Below, piece after piece: positions 6,398 through 14,197 of a stretch of DNA of 15,414 bases; the first letter of the stretch is position 1, and every line of letters begins with the position of its first letter. The position numbers were made by a program, and so were the translations under genes. The notes under the pieces were generated by a model that was not told the DNA's origin, did not search any database, and saw only the letters and a program-made list of their open reading frames with translations. Source of the stretch: DASYSA01 sp036003885. GTDB taxonomy: Bacteria > Acidobacteriota > Blastocatellia > UBA7656. Location: contig DASYSA010000082.1 of NCBI GenBank assembly GCA_036003885.1, positions 1-15,414 of the forward strand, in the 5' to 3' direction.

Positions 6398-8368
6398 ATG
6401 GGTTCAAGCGACACAGCGACATTGGTGAACGTTGTAGGCTTCGTGACCGGCGGTGCCTTGTATGCGACGCTGTTGGCAATGGTGTGGCCGGCTCACCGAG
6501 GTTTGCGCGCGCTTAGGCCTAAGATTGTGAGCCTCAAATCGCGCGAAGCGGACTCGCTCTTGATAGCGACCGCGCTATTGGGACTCACTTGGAATGTTGG
6601 GGCGCTGATCGGCATTCTGATTAAGGGATTCAAACTCGGCGAGGCCCAGACGTTGGTTGCGCTCACGTTCTCAGCTCTTGGGTTGCTGCCTGCCGTGGTA
6701 GTTCATTCGGTCCTAAGAAGCAGCGATCGACTGCGGTCTCGCAAAAGCGCCTTTGCGATCGTGATCGTGGCCTACGTCTTGAGCTTCGCATCAGGCGTTT
6801 TGAATGTCTGGAGCGCCCTTGTTTGGCGCGTCGCGCCGTCTCGGACGGGGCTGCTACTGCTGACTGTGGGCTTCAGTATTCTCGCCGCCCCTCTCGCGCT
6901 GTTGACGCGCCGGCAACGCGGCTGGCAGCGCGCCCTGTGGATAGTTGCCCTCGCCATCTTCGCTGTGTCCGCGCTTCACCTCTCGCACCCCGAAGGTAAT
7001 CACTATTCGTGGACAGTCGAACTTGCAGGGCATCATGCGTCGCTTCCGTTGGCGCTTGCGATACTCTATCAGGACTACAGGTTCGCTCTTGGGGACATCT
7101 TTCTCAAGCGCGTTTTGAGGCTGGTGCTGCTTGTAGCTCTTGCGTCGGGTTTGTATTCTGGCATCGCGTCGCCTCTTTTGAGTTCCTCCATCCGCGATGG
7201 AGACAGAGACCCGCGAGCTGTCGTAGTGCTGCTCTTGCTGTGGGTCGCAACTGCACTTGTTTACCCAACTTTGCAACGCTCAGTGGCGTCCTTCGTCGAT
7301 AGGGTTGTGCTGCGCAGGAGGGACTACCAAAAACTGCGCGCGGAGATTCTTCAAGCAGCAGAGAGCTGCGGGACTATTGAAGCAATTCTCGATGGTGCGT
7401 GCGTGCGTCTGAAGTCCGCCCTTACCGCCGTTCGTGTGAGCTGGCAGACGCCGGATCCCACAAGTGTGCTTTACTCTGACAACACCTCATCGGCGGCGCC
7501 CGCAGACCAGTTTCGCGCGGTTTTGACAGTCGCAACGACCGAAGAACCTCGCTACGAGATCCTTATCGGTGAGCTGTCCGCGGGGCGGCGGTTGCTTTCG
7601 GATGACATGCTCTTTCTTGAATCGCTAATGGATGCGCTAGGCAGGCAGATAGACGCACGCCGCATGATCGACGAGCGATATCAGCGGGACCTGCGGCAGC
7701 AAGAGATTAGCAAGCTTGCGGCGGAAGCTGAGCTCAGGGCACTTCGGGCGCAATTGAATCCCCATTTTCTCTTTAACGCGTTGACGACGATTGGATTTCT
7801 GATACAGACAGCGCCAACGCGCGCCCTGGGAGTTCTACTTCAACTCACTGGTCTCCTGCGGGGCGTATTGAAACCCGCAGGCGAGTTCGTCAGCCTGGGC
7901 GAAGAGATAGAACTTATACGCTCGTACCTTGAAATTGAGAGTTCTCGCTTTGAAGACAGACTGCGAATCCAGATCGACGTTCCAGCGAGTCTTCGGGCGA
8001 TACGAATTCCTCCGCTGCTTGTTCAGCCACTCGTGGAGAATGCAGTGAAGCATGGCATCGCTCGTTCAAAGACTGGGGGAGATGTAAAGGTAACCGCGAG
8101 ATTCGAGACCGTTTTTATCGACGATCCGAATCCGCTGAATCTTTTGTGCATCAGAGTTCAGGATACAGGTGTCGGAGCTAGCGAGTCGCAGTTCACTCGA
8201 GAACGGACTCCTGGTCTGGGACTGAGGAGCATAGAGCAGCGCCTTAAGTCCTACTACGGCGCGGCCGCATCACTTGTAATCCATAGCGAATCGGGTCGCG
8301 GCACGACTGCGGAGCTATGGATACCAGCTCCTTCCGCCGAGACGTTGGCCCAAAGGAGGCCTGCGTGA
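6398..8368 (+). CDS. LytS-type multi-pass membrane sensor histidine kinase
   Basis: The 656-aa protein has about eight or nine hydrophobic segments in residues 8-292 (for example 53-75, 118-142, 151-169, 179-193, 240-258, 274-291). A linker of GAF-like size (about 310-430) and a short charged helix (435-450) follow. The kinase core is of the His_kinase (PF06580) type: LRAQLNPHFLFNALTTIGFL with the phosphoacceptor at H456, the N box LVENAVKHGI (N548), DTGVG (D589) and PGLGL (606-609). It should autophosphorylate and pass phosphate to the regulator encoded next, with which it overlaps by four bases. The ligand is unknown, since the membrane part has no recognisable sensor motif beyond its multi-pass form. 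The ATG at 6398 lacks a clear Shine-Dalgarno site but lies 35 bases from a plausible promoter start. Confidence 0.9.
   Translation: MGSSDTATLVNVVGFVTGGALYATLLAMVWPAHRGLRALRPKIVSLKSREADSLLIATALLGLTWNVGALIGILIKGFKLGEAQTLVALTFSALGLLPAVVVHSVLRSSDRLRSRKSAFAIVIVAYVLSFASGVLNVWSALVWRVAPSRTGLLLLTVGFSILAAPLALLTRRQRGWQRALWIVALAIFAVSALHLSHPEGNHYSWTVELAGHHASLPLALAILYQDYRFALGDIFLKRVLRLVLLVALASGLYSGIASPLLSSSIRDGDRDPRAVVVLLLLWVATALVYPTLQRSVASFVDRVVLRRRDYQKLRAEILQAAESCGTIEAILDGACVRLKSALTAVRVSWQTPDPTSVLYSDNTSSAAPADQFRAVLTVATTEEPRYEILIGELSAGRRLLSDDMLFLESLMDALGRQIDARRMIDERYQRDLRQQEISKLAAEAELRALRAQLNPHFLFNALTTIGFLIQTAPTRALGVLLQLTGLLRGVLKPAGEFVSLGEEIELIRSYLEIESSRFEDRLRIQIDVPASLRAIRIPPLLVQPLVENAVKHGIARSKTGGDVKVTARFETVFIDDPNPLNLLCIRVQDTGVGASESQFTRERTPGLGLRSIEQRLKSYYGAAASLVIHSESGRGTTAELWIPAPSAETLAQRRPA
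8353..8359 (+). promoter_or_regulatory. Ribosome binding site that sets the GTG start of the response regulator
   Basis: AAGGAGG inside the last kinase codons lies five bases before GTG at 8365. It shows that the regulator starts at this GTG rather than at the in-frame ATG at 8317, which has no such site and would add 16 unrelated residues. Confidence 0.85.
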
Positions 8369-9150
8369 CTTCGAAGTTGCGAGTCGTGATTGCTGATGAT
8401 GAACGTCCCGCGCGATCGTTCCTCGCCGCTATGCTCAACTCGATAGAGGACGTCGAGATCGTCGGAGAGGCAACAAGCGGCACCGAGGCCATCGAATTGA
8501 TAGAAGAGCAACGGCCGGACCTAGCTCTGTTGGACTTGCAGATGCCCGAGGTTGACGGCATAAGCGTTGTCCGCCTGGTGAAGAAGGACAGGCTCCCCCT
8601 GATCGCTTTCGTTACGGCCTACGACGAATACGCAGTCAAGGCTTTCGAGTTGAACGCGGTCGACTATCTGCTGAAGCCCGTGAGTGCAGCACGTTTACGC
8701 GAGACGATCAGCCGGGCACACGAGCTCCTGGAACACCGGGAGCTGCTTCAAGACGCGAAATCGCGATTGAGGACTGCTGCTGCTGACTATGCCGAGGCTG
8801 CGGGCCAGCTCAGTTACCTTGAGCGAATCCCCATCAGAAAGCGTGATGAGATAATCATCGTTCCAATAACGCAGATCGCGTCGATCGTGGCGGACGGCGA
8901 GCTCCTCCAGATTACGACTGTGCGCAGCGAGCGTCATACAATTACCTACCGCCTGAAGGAGATCGAAATGCGGCTGGATCCCGCTCGATTTGTTCGACTC
9001 GGACGAGGTACGCTGGCTAATGTCGATATGATAACGAAAGTAAACGCGATGCCCGGCGGCACTTATTTGGTCACTCTGACTAACAACCAGCAGTTGAGTG
9101 TTAGCCGTCTTCAGTCCCGACTGCTGCGTGATCAACTGCTCAAGCTGTGA
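8365..9150 (+). CDS. LytTR-family response regulator
   Basis: The 261-aa protein has a CheY-like receiver at about 5-120: acidic pair D11-D12, phosphoacceptor D57 in LALLDLQMPE, the TAYDEYAVKAF region, and K104 in DYLLKPVS. A helical linker with Ala-rich sequence (about 125-155) leads to a LytTR DNA-binding domain (about 157-261: IPIRKRDEIIIVPITQIASIVADGE, FVRLGRGTLANVDMI). LytTR proteins bind paired direct repeats upstream of target promoters. GTG start and kinase stop share the sequence GTGA, so the two genes are translationally coupled and form one two-component system. I could not identify a target site in the window. Confidence 0.93.
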   Translation: MTSKLRVVIADDERPARSFLAAMLNSIEDVEIVGEATSGTEAIELIEEQRPDLALLDLQMPEVDGISVVRLVKKDRLPLIAFVTAYDEYAVKAFELNAVDYLLKPVSAARLRETISRAHELLEHRELLQDAKSRLRTAAADYAEAAGQLSYLERIPIRKRDEIIIVPITQIASIVADGELLQITTVRSERHTITYRLKEIEMRLDPARFVRLGRGTLANVDMITKVNAMPGGTYLVTLTNNQQLSVSRLQSRLLRDQLLKL

Positions 9151-9184
9151 GTAGGGCCCGCGTGCCGCCAGCCCGGGCCCTACT
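9150..9184 (+). terminator. Perfect hairpin overlapping the regulator stop codon, no T run
   Basis: AGTAGGGCCCG (9150-9160) pairs perfectly with CGGGCCCTACT (9174-9184) around a 13-base loop; the first paired base is the last base of the TGA stop. There is no T tract after it, so it may stabilise the 3' end or act with another factor rather than be a classic intrinsic terminator. It lies in a convergent gap before the VWFA gene. Confidence 0.6.
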
Positions 9185-9331
9185 GGATGCCACTAAACAA
9201 TGACGGGTCGTCTCACTGAGGTTTGAGCGCGGGTTTTCGTTGATCTCCTGTTTCTTCATCGACCAGCATCGAAGTATGGAAGTAGATCGCACTCTCTCAG
9301 CGGAAGCTCATTGCGGCGGTGCATTGTCTGG

Positions 9332-10402
9332 TCATCTCTTCAACGATTGATAGCCCTCTCTGTATGTTAGCGAGAGCCGCCCCAGCCCTTTCGGCGGCTT
9401 CAGCTTCATTCGAATCTTGTGCCATCTGCCGTCTAAACCGGTGTTGCTAGGGTAAAACGCCAGAGAATACTGGCGTCGCAGCTCAAGCGCTATTCGAGCG
9501 CAGATTTCAATCAGTAACTCCTCGTTGTATGCGTTCGGAAAGAAGGCTCGGCCTCCAGTCATACTCGTTATCTTTTCGAGAACGGACCTCCCGTACTTTG
9601 AAGACAGTGAATCATTTGAAAGCGCGTCCGTAAGACTCACTGCATAGATCTGCACATCGGCTTCAGTTACTCGCGCCCGAAGCTCCTCGCCGTTATATCG
9701 GCTCTTGTTGTCCTCGCCGTCCGAAATGATGAGAATTGCTTTCCTGGGATGGCGTCCTTGCTGCACCTTCTCTACACCAACGTATACGGCGTCGTAGAGC
9801 GCTGTCGATCCGCGTGGAGCGACAGATCTTAAACCATCAACGATTCGATCAGCCGACTTGGTGAAATCCTGGACCAGCACAGGCTTGTCATTGAAAGCTA
9901 CTAGAAAGAAATCGTCGTCCCGGTGTGATGTCTCTAAGAATCGTTTTAGCGCACGCAATGAATGGCCCATGCGGTCTTTCATCGAATGGGATACGTCAAA
10001 AACTATCCCAATTGAGAGCGGCGTGTCCTCGTCTGAAAAATGCGCAATCTGCTGCTCTACATCATCGTCATAGACCACGAAATGTTCCTTCTTGAGGCCG
10101 GAGACAAATCGTCCAAGATGATCTCTAACCGTGACGGTCAAGCTGACAAGATTGGTCCCGATGAGAATCTTCTGCTCGCTTCGGTCACTTTTCTGTCTCA
10201 GGGTGGGATAGTTTCTCTCATTCTGAATCTCGGTGTGAGTCGGGCAGGAGAGAGAGAGCTGTTGCCACCGTCCGCCATCGCCCACCGGACGGCACAACAC
10301 CGAAATCAAGGAGACCAGGGCCAAAATAACAGAAACATGTTCGCTGCCCCATGTCTTCAAGTTTCCTGGCTGTCGTTGAGAAGATTGCGCTTTGCCAGCC
10401 AT
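9332..10402 (-). CDS. Acidobacterial-type VWFA-domain protein, exported
   Basis: The 356-aa protein starts with a basic segment and a hydrophobic stretch (about 22-37, HVSVILALVSLISVLC), probably a signal or anchor. A beta region follows with LVSLTVTVRDHLGRFVSGLKKEHFVVYDD (quoted in part; residues about 85-114), the hallmark that precedes the VWA domain in the VWFA-related family abundant in Acidobacteriota (TIGR03436 type). The VWA domain (about 128-320) keeps the metal-ion-dependent adhesion site: D136-x-S138-x-S140 in FDVSHS, T200 in GSTALYD and D228 in ISDGED. The role is unknown; such domains bind protein partners through a bound divalent metal. The open frame begins at a TTG at 10438, but I use the ATG at 10402; neither has a good ribosome site, so the start is uncertain. 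Transcription converges with the regulator gene. Confidence 0.85.
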   Translation of the reverse strand: MAGKAQSSQRQPGNLKTWGSEHVSVILALVSLISVLCRPVGDGGRWQQLSLSCPTHTEIQNERNYPTLRQKSDRSEQKILIGTNLVSLTVTVRDHLGRFVSGLKKEHFVVYDDDVEQQIAHFSDEDTPLSIGIVFDVSHSMKDRMGHSLRALKRFLETSHRDDDFFLVAFNDKPVLVQDFTKSADRIVDGLRSVAPRGSTALYDAVYVGVEKVQQGRHPRKAILIISDGEDNKSRYNGEELRARVTEADVQIYAVSLTDALSNDSLSSKYGRSVLEKITSMTGGRAFFPNAYNEELLIEICARIALELRRQYSLAFYPSNTGLDGRWHKIRMKLKPPKGLGRLSLTYREGYQSLKR

Positions 10403-10619
10403 TACTTCGTCGCGGCACACATAAGTGCGCTTGATCAAGGCGAGGGTATAGAATACTGGGCCAGCCTGAGCGCAGAATCAGTTTTTCAATGGACGGACAG
10501 TGAGGGCCATTCAGTTGACGATTTGGGGCAGTGAGTGGAGCAGTTCTTATGGCGACCGGGTATTTTTCCGACCTGCGACGGACCATTCAAAAGAGCGACT
10601 TGCCGAATGGAAATGGGTG

Positions 10620-11372
10620 TCATTCCAACAGTTTTAGAATCAACATCAGACCGACGCCCGCTGCCATTGCAATGAATTGCACTAGCGATTTGGACGGGTT
10701 TATTTCTTTATGGAGTTCGGGTATCAAATCTGACCCGGCAATGTATATGAATCCACCAGCGGCAAACGGTAAGATCAAAGAAGTGAATTCCTTGAGTTGG
10801 GAGCCGACAAGCAGCGAGACAATCGTCCCAAGAATGGCGAGCGTGGCTGAAAGGAAGTTATAACCCAGAGCCTTCGTTTTTGAGAACCCGGCATAAAGCA
10901 AAATGCCAAAATCACCTATCTCCTGCGGTATTTCGTGGAAGATCACAGCCAGAGTGGAAGCGACTCCGATTGGCAGACTAACCAGATAGGACGCTCCGAT
11001 GATCATTCCGTCTATGAAATTATGTATGCCATCGGCGATGAGGTTCATGTAGCCTACAGGATGTATGGGATTGTCGGAGGACTCCAGAGTATGCTGATGT
11101 CTCCATAGAAAGAATTTTTCCAGAATGAAAAACGCGAATATCCCCGCCAATATGTAAAGAGAAGCTGCTTGTTTTGACGTGGATCCATCAAACGAATCCG
11201 GGATCAGGTGGATGAAAGCGTCCCCAAACAAACTGCCGATGGCGAGGCTGACCAGGACAAAGATTATTTGTCTCAGCCTTCGCTCACTCATTGAGATGAA
11301 GGCTATCCCTACGAGTGAAAGGAGGCTCACAAGAATGACGCTGGCAATCGCGTAGGCCCACTTTTCTTGCAT
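10620..11372 (-). CDS. ZIP-family divalent metal transporter
   Basis: The 250-aa inner-membrane protein has about eight hydrophobic helices. Metal-site motifs of the ZIP (SLC39) family are present: GDAFIHLIP in helix 2 (D51, H55), DGIHNFIDG in helix 4 (H117, N118, D121) and FHEIPQEIGDF in helix 5 (H146, E147, E151). The HEIPQEIGDFGILL form resembles the LIV-1/KE4-type branch more than ZupT. The loop between helices 3 and 4 carries only a few His (RHQH, IHP) and no long His-rich tract. Expected role: import of zinc or a similar divalent metal into the cytoplasm. I use the ATG at 11372 because a strong promoter lies at 11406-11433; the open frame extends into that promoter, so the longer version is wrong. 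No Shine-Dalgarno site is obvious. Sampled lines of this gene average about 46% GC, well below the neighbours. Confidence 0.92.
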   Translation of the reverse strand: MQEKWAYAIASVILVSLLSLVGIAFISMSERRLRQIIFVLVSLAIGSLFGDAFIHLIPDSFDGSTSKQAASLYILAGIFAFFILEKFFLWRHQHTLESSDNPIHPVGYMNLIADGIHNFIDGMIIGASYLVSLPIGVASTLAVIFHEIPQEIGDFGILLYAGFSKTKALGYNFLSATLAILGTIVSLLVGSQLKEFTSLILPFAAGGFIYIAGSDLIPELHKEINPSKSLVQFIAMAAGVGLMLILKLLE

Positions 11373-11405
11373 AAGTGTTTTCGTCTGAATGGCTGAGCGA
11401 TGTCG

Positions 11406-11433
11406 ATTATAGCGAAGGTGCTGATCCAATCAA
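11406..11433 (-). promoter_or_regulatory. Promoter of the ZIP transporter gene
   Basis: On the minus strand a perfect TATAAT (11406-11411) lies 16 bases after TTGATT (11428-11433). The predicted transcript would begin near 11399, some 27 bases before the ATG at 11372. It shows the ZIP gene has a promoter of its own, downstream of the receptor terminator. Confidence 0.7.
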
Positions 11434-11477
11434 GAATATCGAGCCCCTTCGACGGGTCCAGGTAGGTAAGGCTGATA

Positions 11478-11518
11478 AAAAACGACTCCCGCTATTGTGA
11501 TGAGCAATAGCGGGAGTG
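11478..11518 (-). terminator. Strong intrinsic terminator of the TonB receptor gene
   Basis: A perfect 13-bp stem pairs 11506-11518 with 11486-11498 around a seven-base loop. On the minus strand it is followed by CG and then six T (11478-11483). It lies about 40 bases after the receptor stop and should end most transcripts before the ZIP gene. Confidence 0.92.
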
Positions 11519-11560
11519 TCGCACATCCGTTGTGAACTTGGGCTTCTCTGCTTGAAGCTC

Positions 11561-13762
11561 TTAGAAGAATCTAAACGTGTAGGTCAGCCGCACGCCACGG
11601 CCGATCTCAGGCGCAAACTCCTTGATGAATGACAGATGGTTGCGGTACAGGCGGTCTCCGAGGTTAAAGGCCGAAACGGAAATAATGTGCGCGGAGTGCT
11701 GCTCCGCGAACAGGTACGAGGCGTTAATATTGAACGACGTGTACCCTCCGGTTCGAGTCTCGGTCGGAAAGATCCGGTCCTGATCTTTCGACATCACCGC
11801 TTCCGGCGCGAAGCGGAATCCCTTATAGGTCGCCTCGAAACCGATGCGACCCCGGAGTGGCGGTATGCGTGGCAGCGGCGTGTTCGTGTCCGTCAGCTTC
11901 GCGTTGACATAATCGACCTCTGAGAGCAGCCAGATATTACGGTGCAGTCCGATGTCGAGCCGAGCCTCCGCTCCGGTGTACCGCGTCTTTCCTTGAGCGT
12001 AGTTGGCCACGGTGAGACCGTCCTCCACTTCGCCGGTTGGCGCGAGGAAAATGAAGTTCTTCAGGTGATAGTGGAAGTAGTTCACTTCGGCGCGCACTCG
12101 GCTCGTGGAATGGCGAAGCGATACGTCCAGGCCATCGGCCTGCTCATGGTGAAGGGTTGGGTCGCCTATCTCGAAGGTGGCATTGCCTCCGTGGGGTCCA
12201 AGGTTGTAAAGCTCCTCGAGAGCCGGCGCACGATACGAATGCGTGTAGTTGACAACAAAAGCGCCGCCCTTCCAGGTTGGGACACGCATACCGACAGCGC
12301 CTGAAAACCCGTTGAACGATCGATCGGGTGTCGGACGGTCAACGACTCCTTGTTCAGGCCTGTAACCGTTGTGCTCGAATCGCCCACCGAACTGAAAACC
12401 GATATGCTCAAAGTCTAACTTCTCCAGCGCGAACGCCGCGAAAGCGTTGTGAATCGTAGGGGGCGCCAACGCCTCCTCGCCCAGCGAACTGTAATCGCGG
12501 CGCAATCCCCAGAAACCGAAGGTGCCCGACCATTTGCCGGTCTTTCGCTCGTCGAATGAACCGCGATAGGTGAATGTCTTGTTCTTGAACGTCGTGTTCA
12601 CCACGTTCTCGACGGGATTGATCTCCTCGTGCTTGTAGTCGTTATACTGCAGCGAAAACTGCGCGTCGGTGACAAATGAGTCTATTTCCCGGAAGCCGCC
12701 GTTGAACCTTATGCTGTGGCGGCGAGGATTAAGGAAAACGATCTCCGGCTCTTCTTCGGCCGGATCAAACGGAATACCATAGCGCCGCCTGTCGAATGAG
12801 TAACCGATACTGAAGAATGATTTACCTGGATAGTAGGCAAATCCGCCCGAGCCGGCCCCTTCTTTAGTGTACGAGTTCGTGATCCGTCCGATCGGTGTAT
12901 CGTAATCGCCCGCTCGTTGGCCACTGCCGTTGGCCCAGCCGAGCCATTTCTTGGTTCCGTACTCAATGCCGCCACCGCCGCCGCCCTGCCAATTGTTGCT
13001 GCTTCCAAAGGCGGTGACGTAACCGCGAAGGCCAGGATGAGCCGCATCGTGCTCAGATATGGCATTCACCACGCCGCCTATGGCGCTACTGCCGTAGAGC
13101 AACGTCGCGGGGCCTTTGACTACCTCGATTCTCTCGAGGCTCAAAAGGTCGATGGGTTCGGTATGATCTCCAGACTGGAAGCCAAGCGCGCCAACCCGGT
13201 TCCCATCCTCCAATACCAGTACACGTTCACCGTCGAATCCCCTGATCACTGGACGCCCGTTGCCGGGTCCAAACGAGCGCTTCGCGATTCCGAGTTCGTG
13301 ATCTAAAACATCGCCCAGCGATTGCGTATTGCGCTCCGAAATCTCGGAAGCCGTCAGAGATGTAACCGACTGAATGGAGATGAAAGAGGTCTCTTCTCCG
13401 CCGGCCGCGCTGACGTTAACCTGTTCGCCAACGACTCTGAGGCGTAACTGGAAGTCGGCGGTAGTGGTGCCACCGGTAACCGATACCGACTGAACCACGT
13501 CGGGAACTCGGTCCAGGTGAGCGACAACGTTATAGGTCCCAGGTGGAACGTTCTGAATTTCGTAGGTTCCATCATCGCTGGTGTCGGCAGAGCGCTTCAG
13601 TTGAAGGATCGTCACGATAACGCCGTGAACGGGTTTGCCGGAGGTCTCAAGCGTGACCGTTCCCCGCAGCGTGCCGTTCGCCTGGCCATAACCGAGTGAT
13701 GGAAAACTACCGAAGAAAAAGCCGACAACTAAGATATGACTAATCTGCTTCTTAAGGTTCAT
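11561..13762 (-). CDS. ZnuD-like TonB-dependent outer-membrane receptor
   Basis: The 733-aa protein has a Sec signal peptide (about 1-27, ending GYGQ), a carboxypeptidase-regulatory-like domain (about 30-110, GTLRGTVTL through GTYEIQNVPPGTYNV), a plug (about 113-240) and a 22-strand-type barrel ending in YTFRFF with a C-terminal Phe, as needed for BAM insertion. Plug motifs such as FGPGNGRPVIRGFDGERV and VVKGPATLLYGSSAIGGVVN, and the near-terminal NHLSFIKEFAPEIGRGV, match what I know of ZnuD-type zinc receptors. Substrate is inferred from this and from the ZIP gene next door; heme or copper receptors share part of the pattern. There is no long His-rich loop as in neisserial ZnuD. The start is supported by AAGGAGG (13771-13777) eight bases upstream. 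TonB/ExbBD are not in the window. Confidence 0.92.
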   Translation of the reverse strand: MNLKKQISHILVVGFFFGSFPSLGYGQANGTLRGTVTLETSGKPVHGVIVTILQLKRSADTSDDGTYEIQNVPPGTYNVVAHLDRVPDVVQSVSVTGGTTTADFQLRLRVVGEQVNVSAAGGEETSFISIQSVTSLTASEISERNTQSLGDVLDHELGIAKRSFGPGNGRPVIRGFDGERVLVLEDGNRVGALGFQSGDHTEPIDLLSLERIEVVKGPATLLYGSSAIGGVVNAISEHDAAHPGLRGYVTAFGSSNNWQGGGGGGIEYGTKKWLGWANGSGQRAGDYDTPIGRITNSYTKEGAGSGGFAYYPGKSFFSIGYSFDRRRYGIPFDPAEEEPEIVFLNPRRHSIRFNGGFREIDSFVTDAQFSLQYNDYKHEEINPVENVVNTTFKNKTFTYRGSFDERKTGKWSGTFGFWGLRRDYSSLGEEALAPPTIHNAFAAFALEKLDFEHIGFQFGGRFEHNGYRPEQGVVDRPTPDRSFNGFSGAVGMRVPTWKGGAFVVNYTHSYRAPALEELYNLGPHGGNATFEIGDPTLHHEQADGLDVSLRHSTSRVRAEVNYFHYHLKNFIFLAPTGEVEDGLTVANYAQGKTRYTGAEARLDIGLHRNIWLLSEVDYVNAKLTDTNTPLPRIPPLRGRIGFEATYKGFRFAPEAVMSKDQDRIFPTETRTGGYTSFNINASYLFAEQHSAHIISVSAFNLGDRLYRNHLSFIKEFAPEIGRGVRLTYTFRFF

Positions 13763-13806
13763 GAGGGAAGCCTCCTTGAAGTGAGTGCAAAGGTCGACTC
13801 AGAGAC

Positions 13807-13858
13807 GCAATCAAGTTGCCGCAAAACAACACGCTCTCCACCGGGCGAGCTTGATTGC
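13807..13858 (-). promoter_or_regulatory. Inverted repeat in the leader of the TonB receptor gene
   Basis: GCAATCAAG (13807-13815) and CTTGATTGC (13850-13858) are perfect complements, 34 bases apart, 45 to 96 bases before the receptor start. They could form an mRNA stem or be two half-sites of an operator. I do not recognise a Zur, Fur or riboswitch consensus in it. Confidence 0.45.
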
Positions 13859-13917
13859 ACGAGTCTATTATTGTGATCAACGCATTTACGGCGTTATGCT
13901 GAGGCTCAGTTAGTTCC

Positions 13918-13945
13918 ATTGTAGGTCAGTTGAAGATAGACCCAA
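13918..13945 (-). promoter_or_regulatory. Weak promoter candidate for the TonB receptor gene
   Basis: On the minus strand TTGGGT (13940-13945) and TACAAT (13918-13923) are 16 bases apart. It would give a leader of about 150 bases that contains the inverted repeat at 13807-13858. The -35 box is poor and other placements nearer the gene are possible. Confidence 0.3.
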
Positions 13946-14197
13946 TGAGGGATACTCACATCGCGTATTCAATGGGTGGACGCAAATGGAGGGTGAACGG
14001 GCGAAATGTCCGAACAGATGGCGACAGGGGGCAAGGGTGCTCATTGCATACCCGACTGGGGTGGGTCAACAACGGCGATCTCGTCCCTGGGCTCGCGAGA
14101 AAAGAATTAACCACCAGTCCAAATCACAGTCGGGTGTTCAACCTCGGGCGTGGTTGGGCTTCCCTTTTTTGGACGCGAATAGTGCGGTGTCCGCTCA
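13946..14197. other. Intergenic stretch with no supported gene
   Basis: The gap between the e(P4) phosphatase stop and the receptor promoter region contains plus-strand open frames (13930-14208 and 13986-14201). They overlap each other in different frames, lack ribosome sites and look random. A six-T run at 14165-14170 follows only a weak hairpin, so I do not call a terminator. Confidence 0.55.

Noticed and set aside
8317..8364. ATG at 8317 as start of the response regulator
   Set aside because: The 16 added residues overlap the kinase gene and match nothing in receivers; AAGGAGG stands five bases before the GTG at 8365.
10531..10863. Plus-strand open frame overlapping the end of the ZIP gene
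   Set aside because: It is antisense to transmembrane codons of the ZIP gene, has no ribosome site and no recognisable sequence pattern.
11373..11429. TTG start at 11429 for the ZIP gene
   Set aside because: The start would lie inside the -35 box of the strong TATAAT promoter that precedes the ATG at 11372.
13778..13945. Zur box, Fur box or cobalamin riboswitch upstream of the TonB receptor
   Set aside because: I looked for AT-rich palindromes of the Zur and Fur type and for the conserved riboswitch boxes and found no acceptable match; the inverted repeat present has a different sequence and a wide spacer.
14050..14135. ACCCGACTG / CAGTCGGGT inverted repeat with a 68-base spacer
   Set aside because: Nine complementary bases at such distance are expected by chance in several hundred bases, and neither arm is linked to a T run or a promoter.
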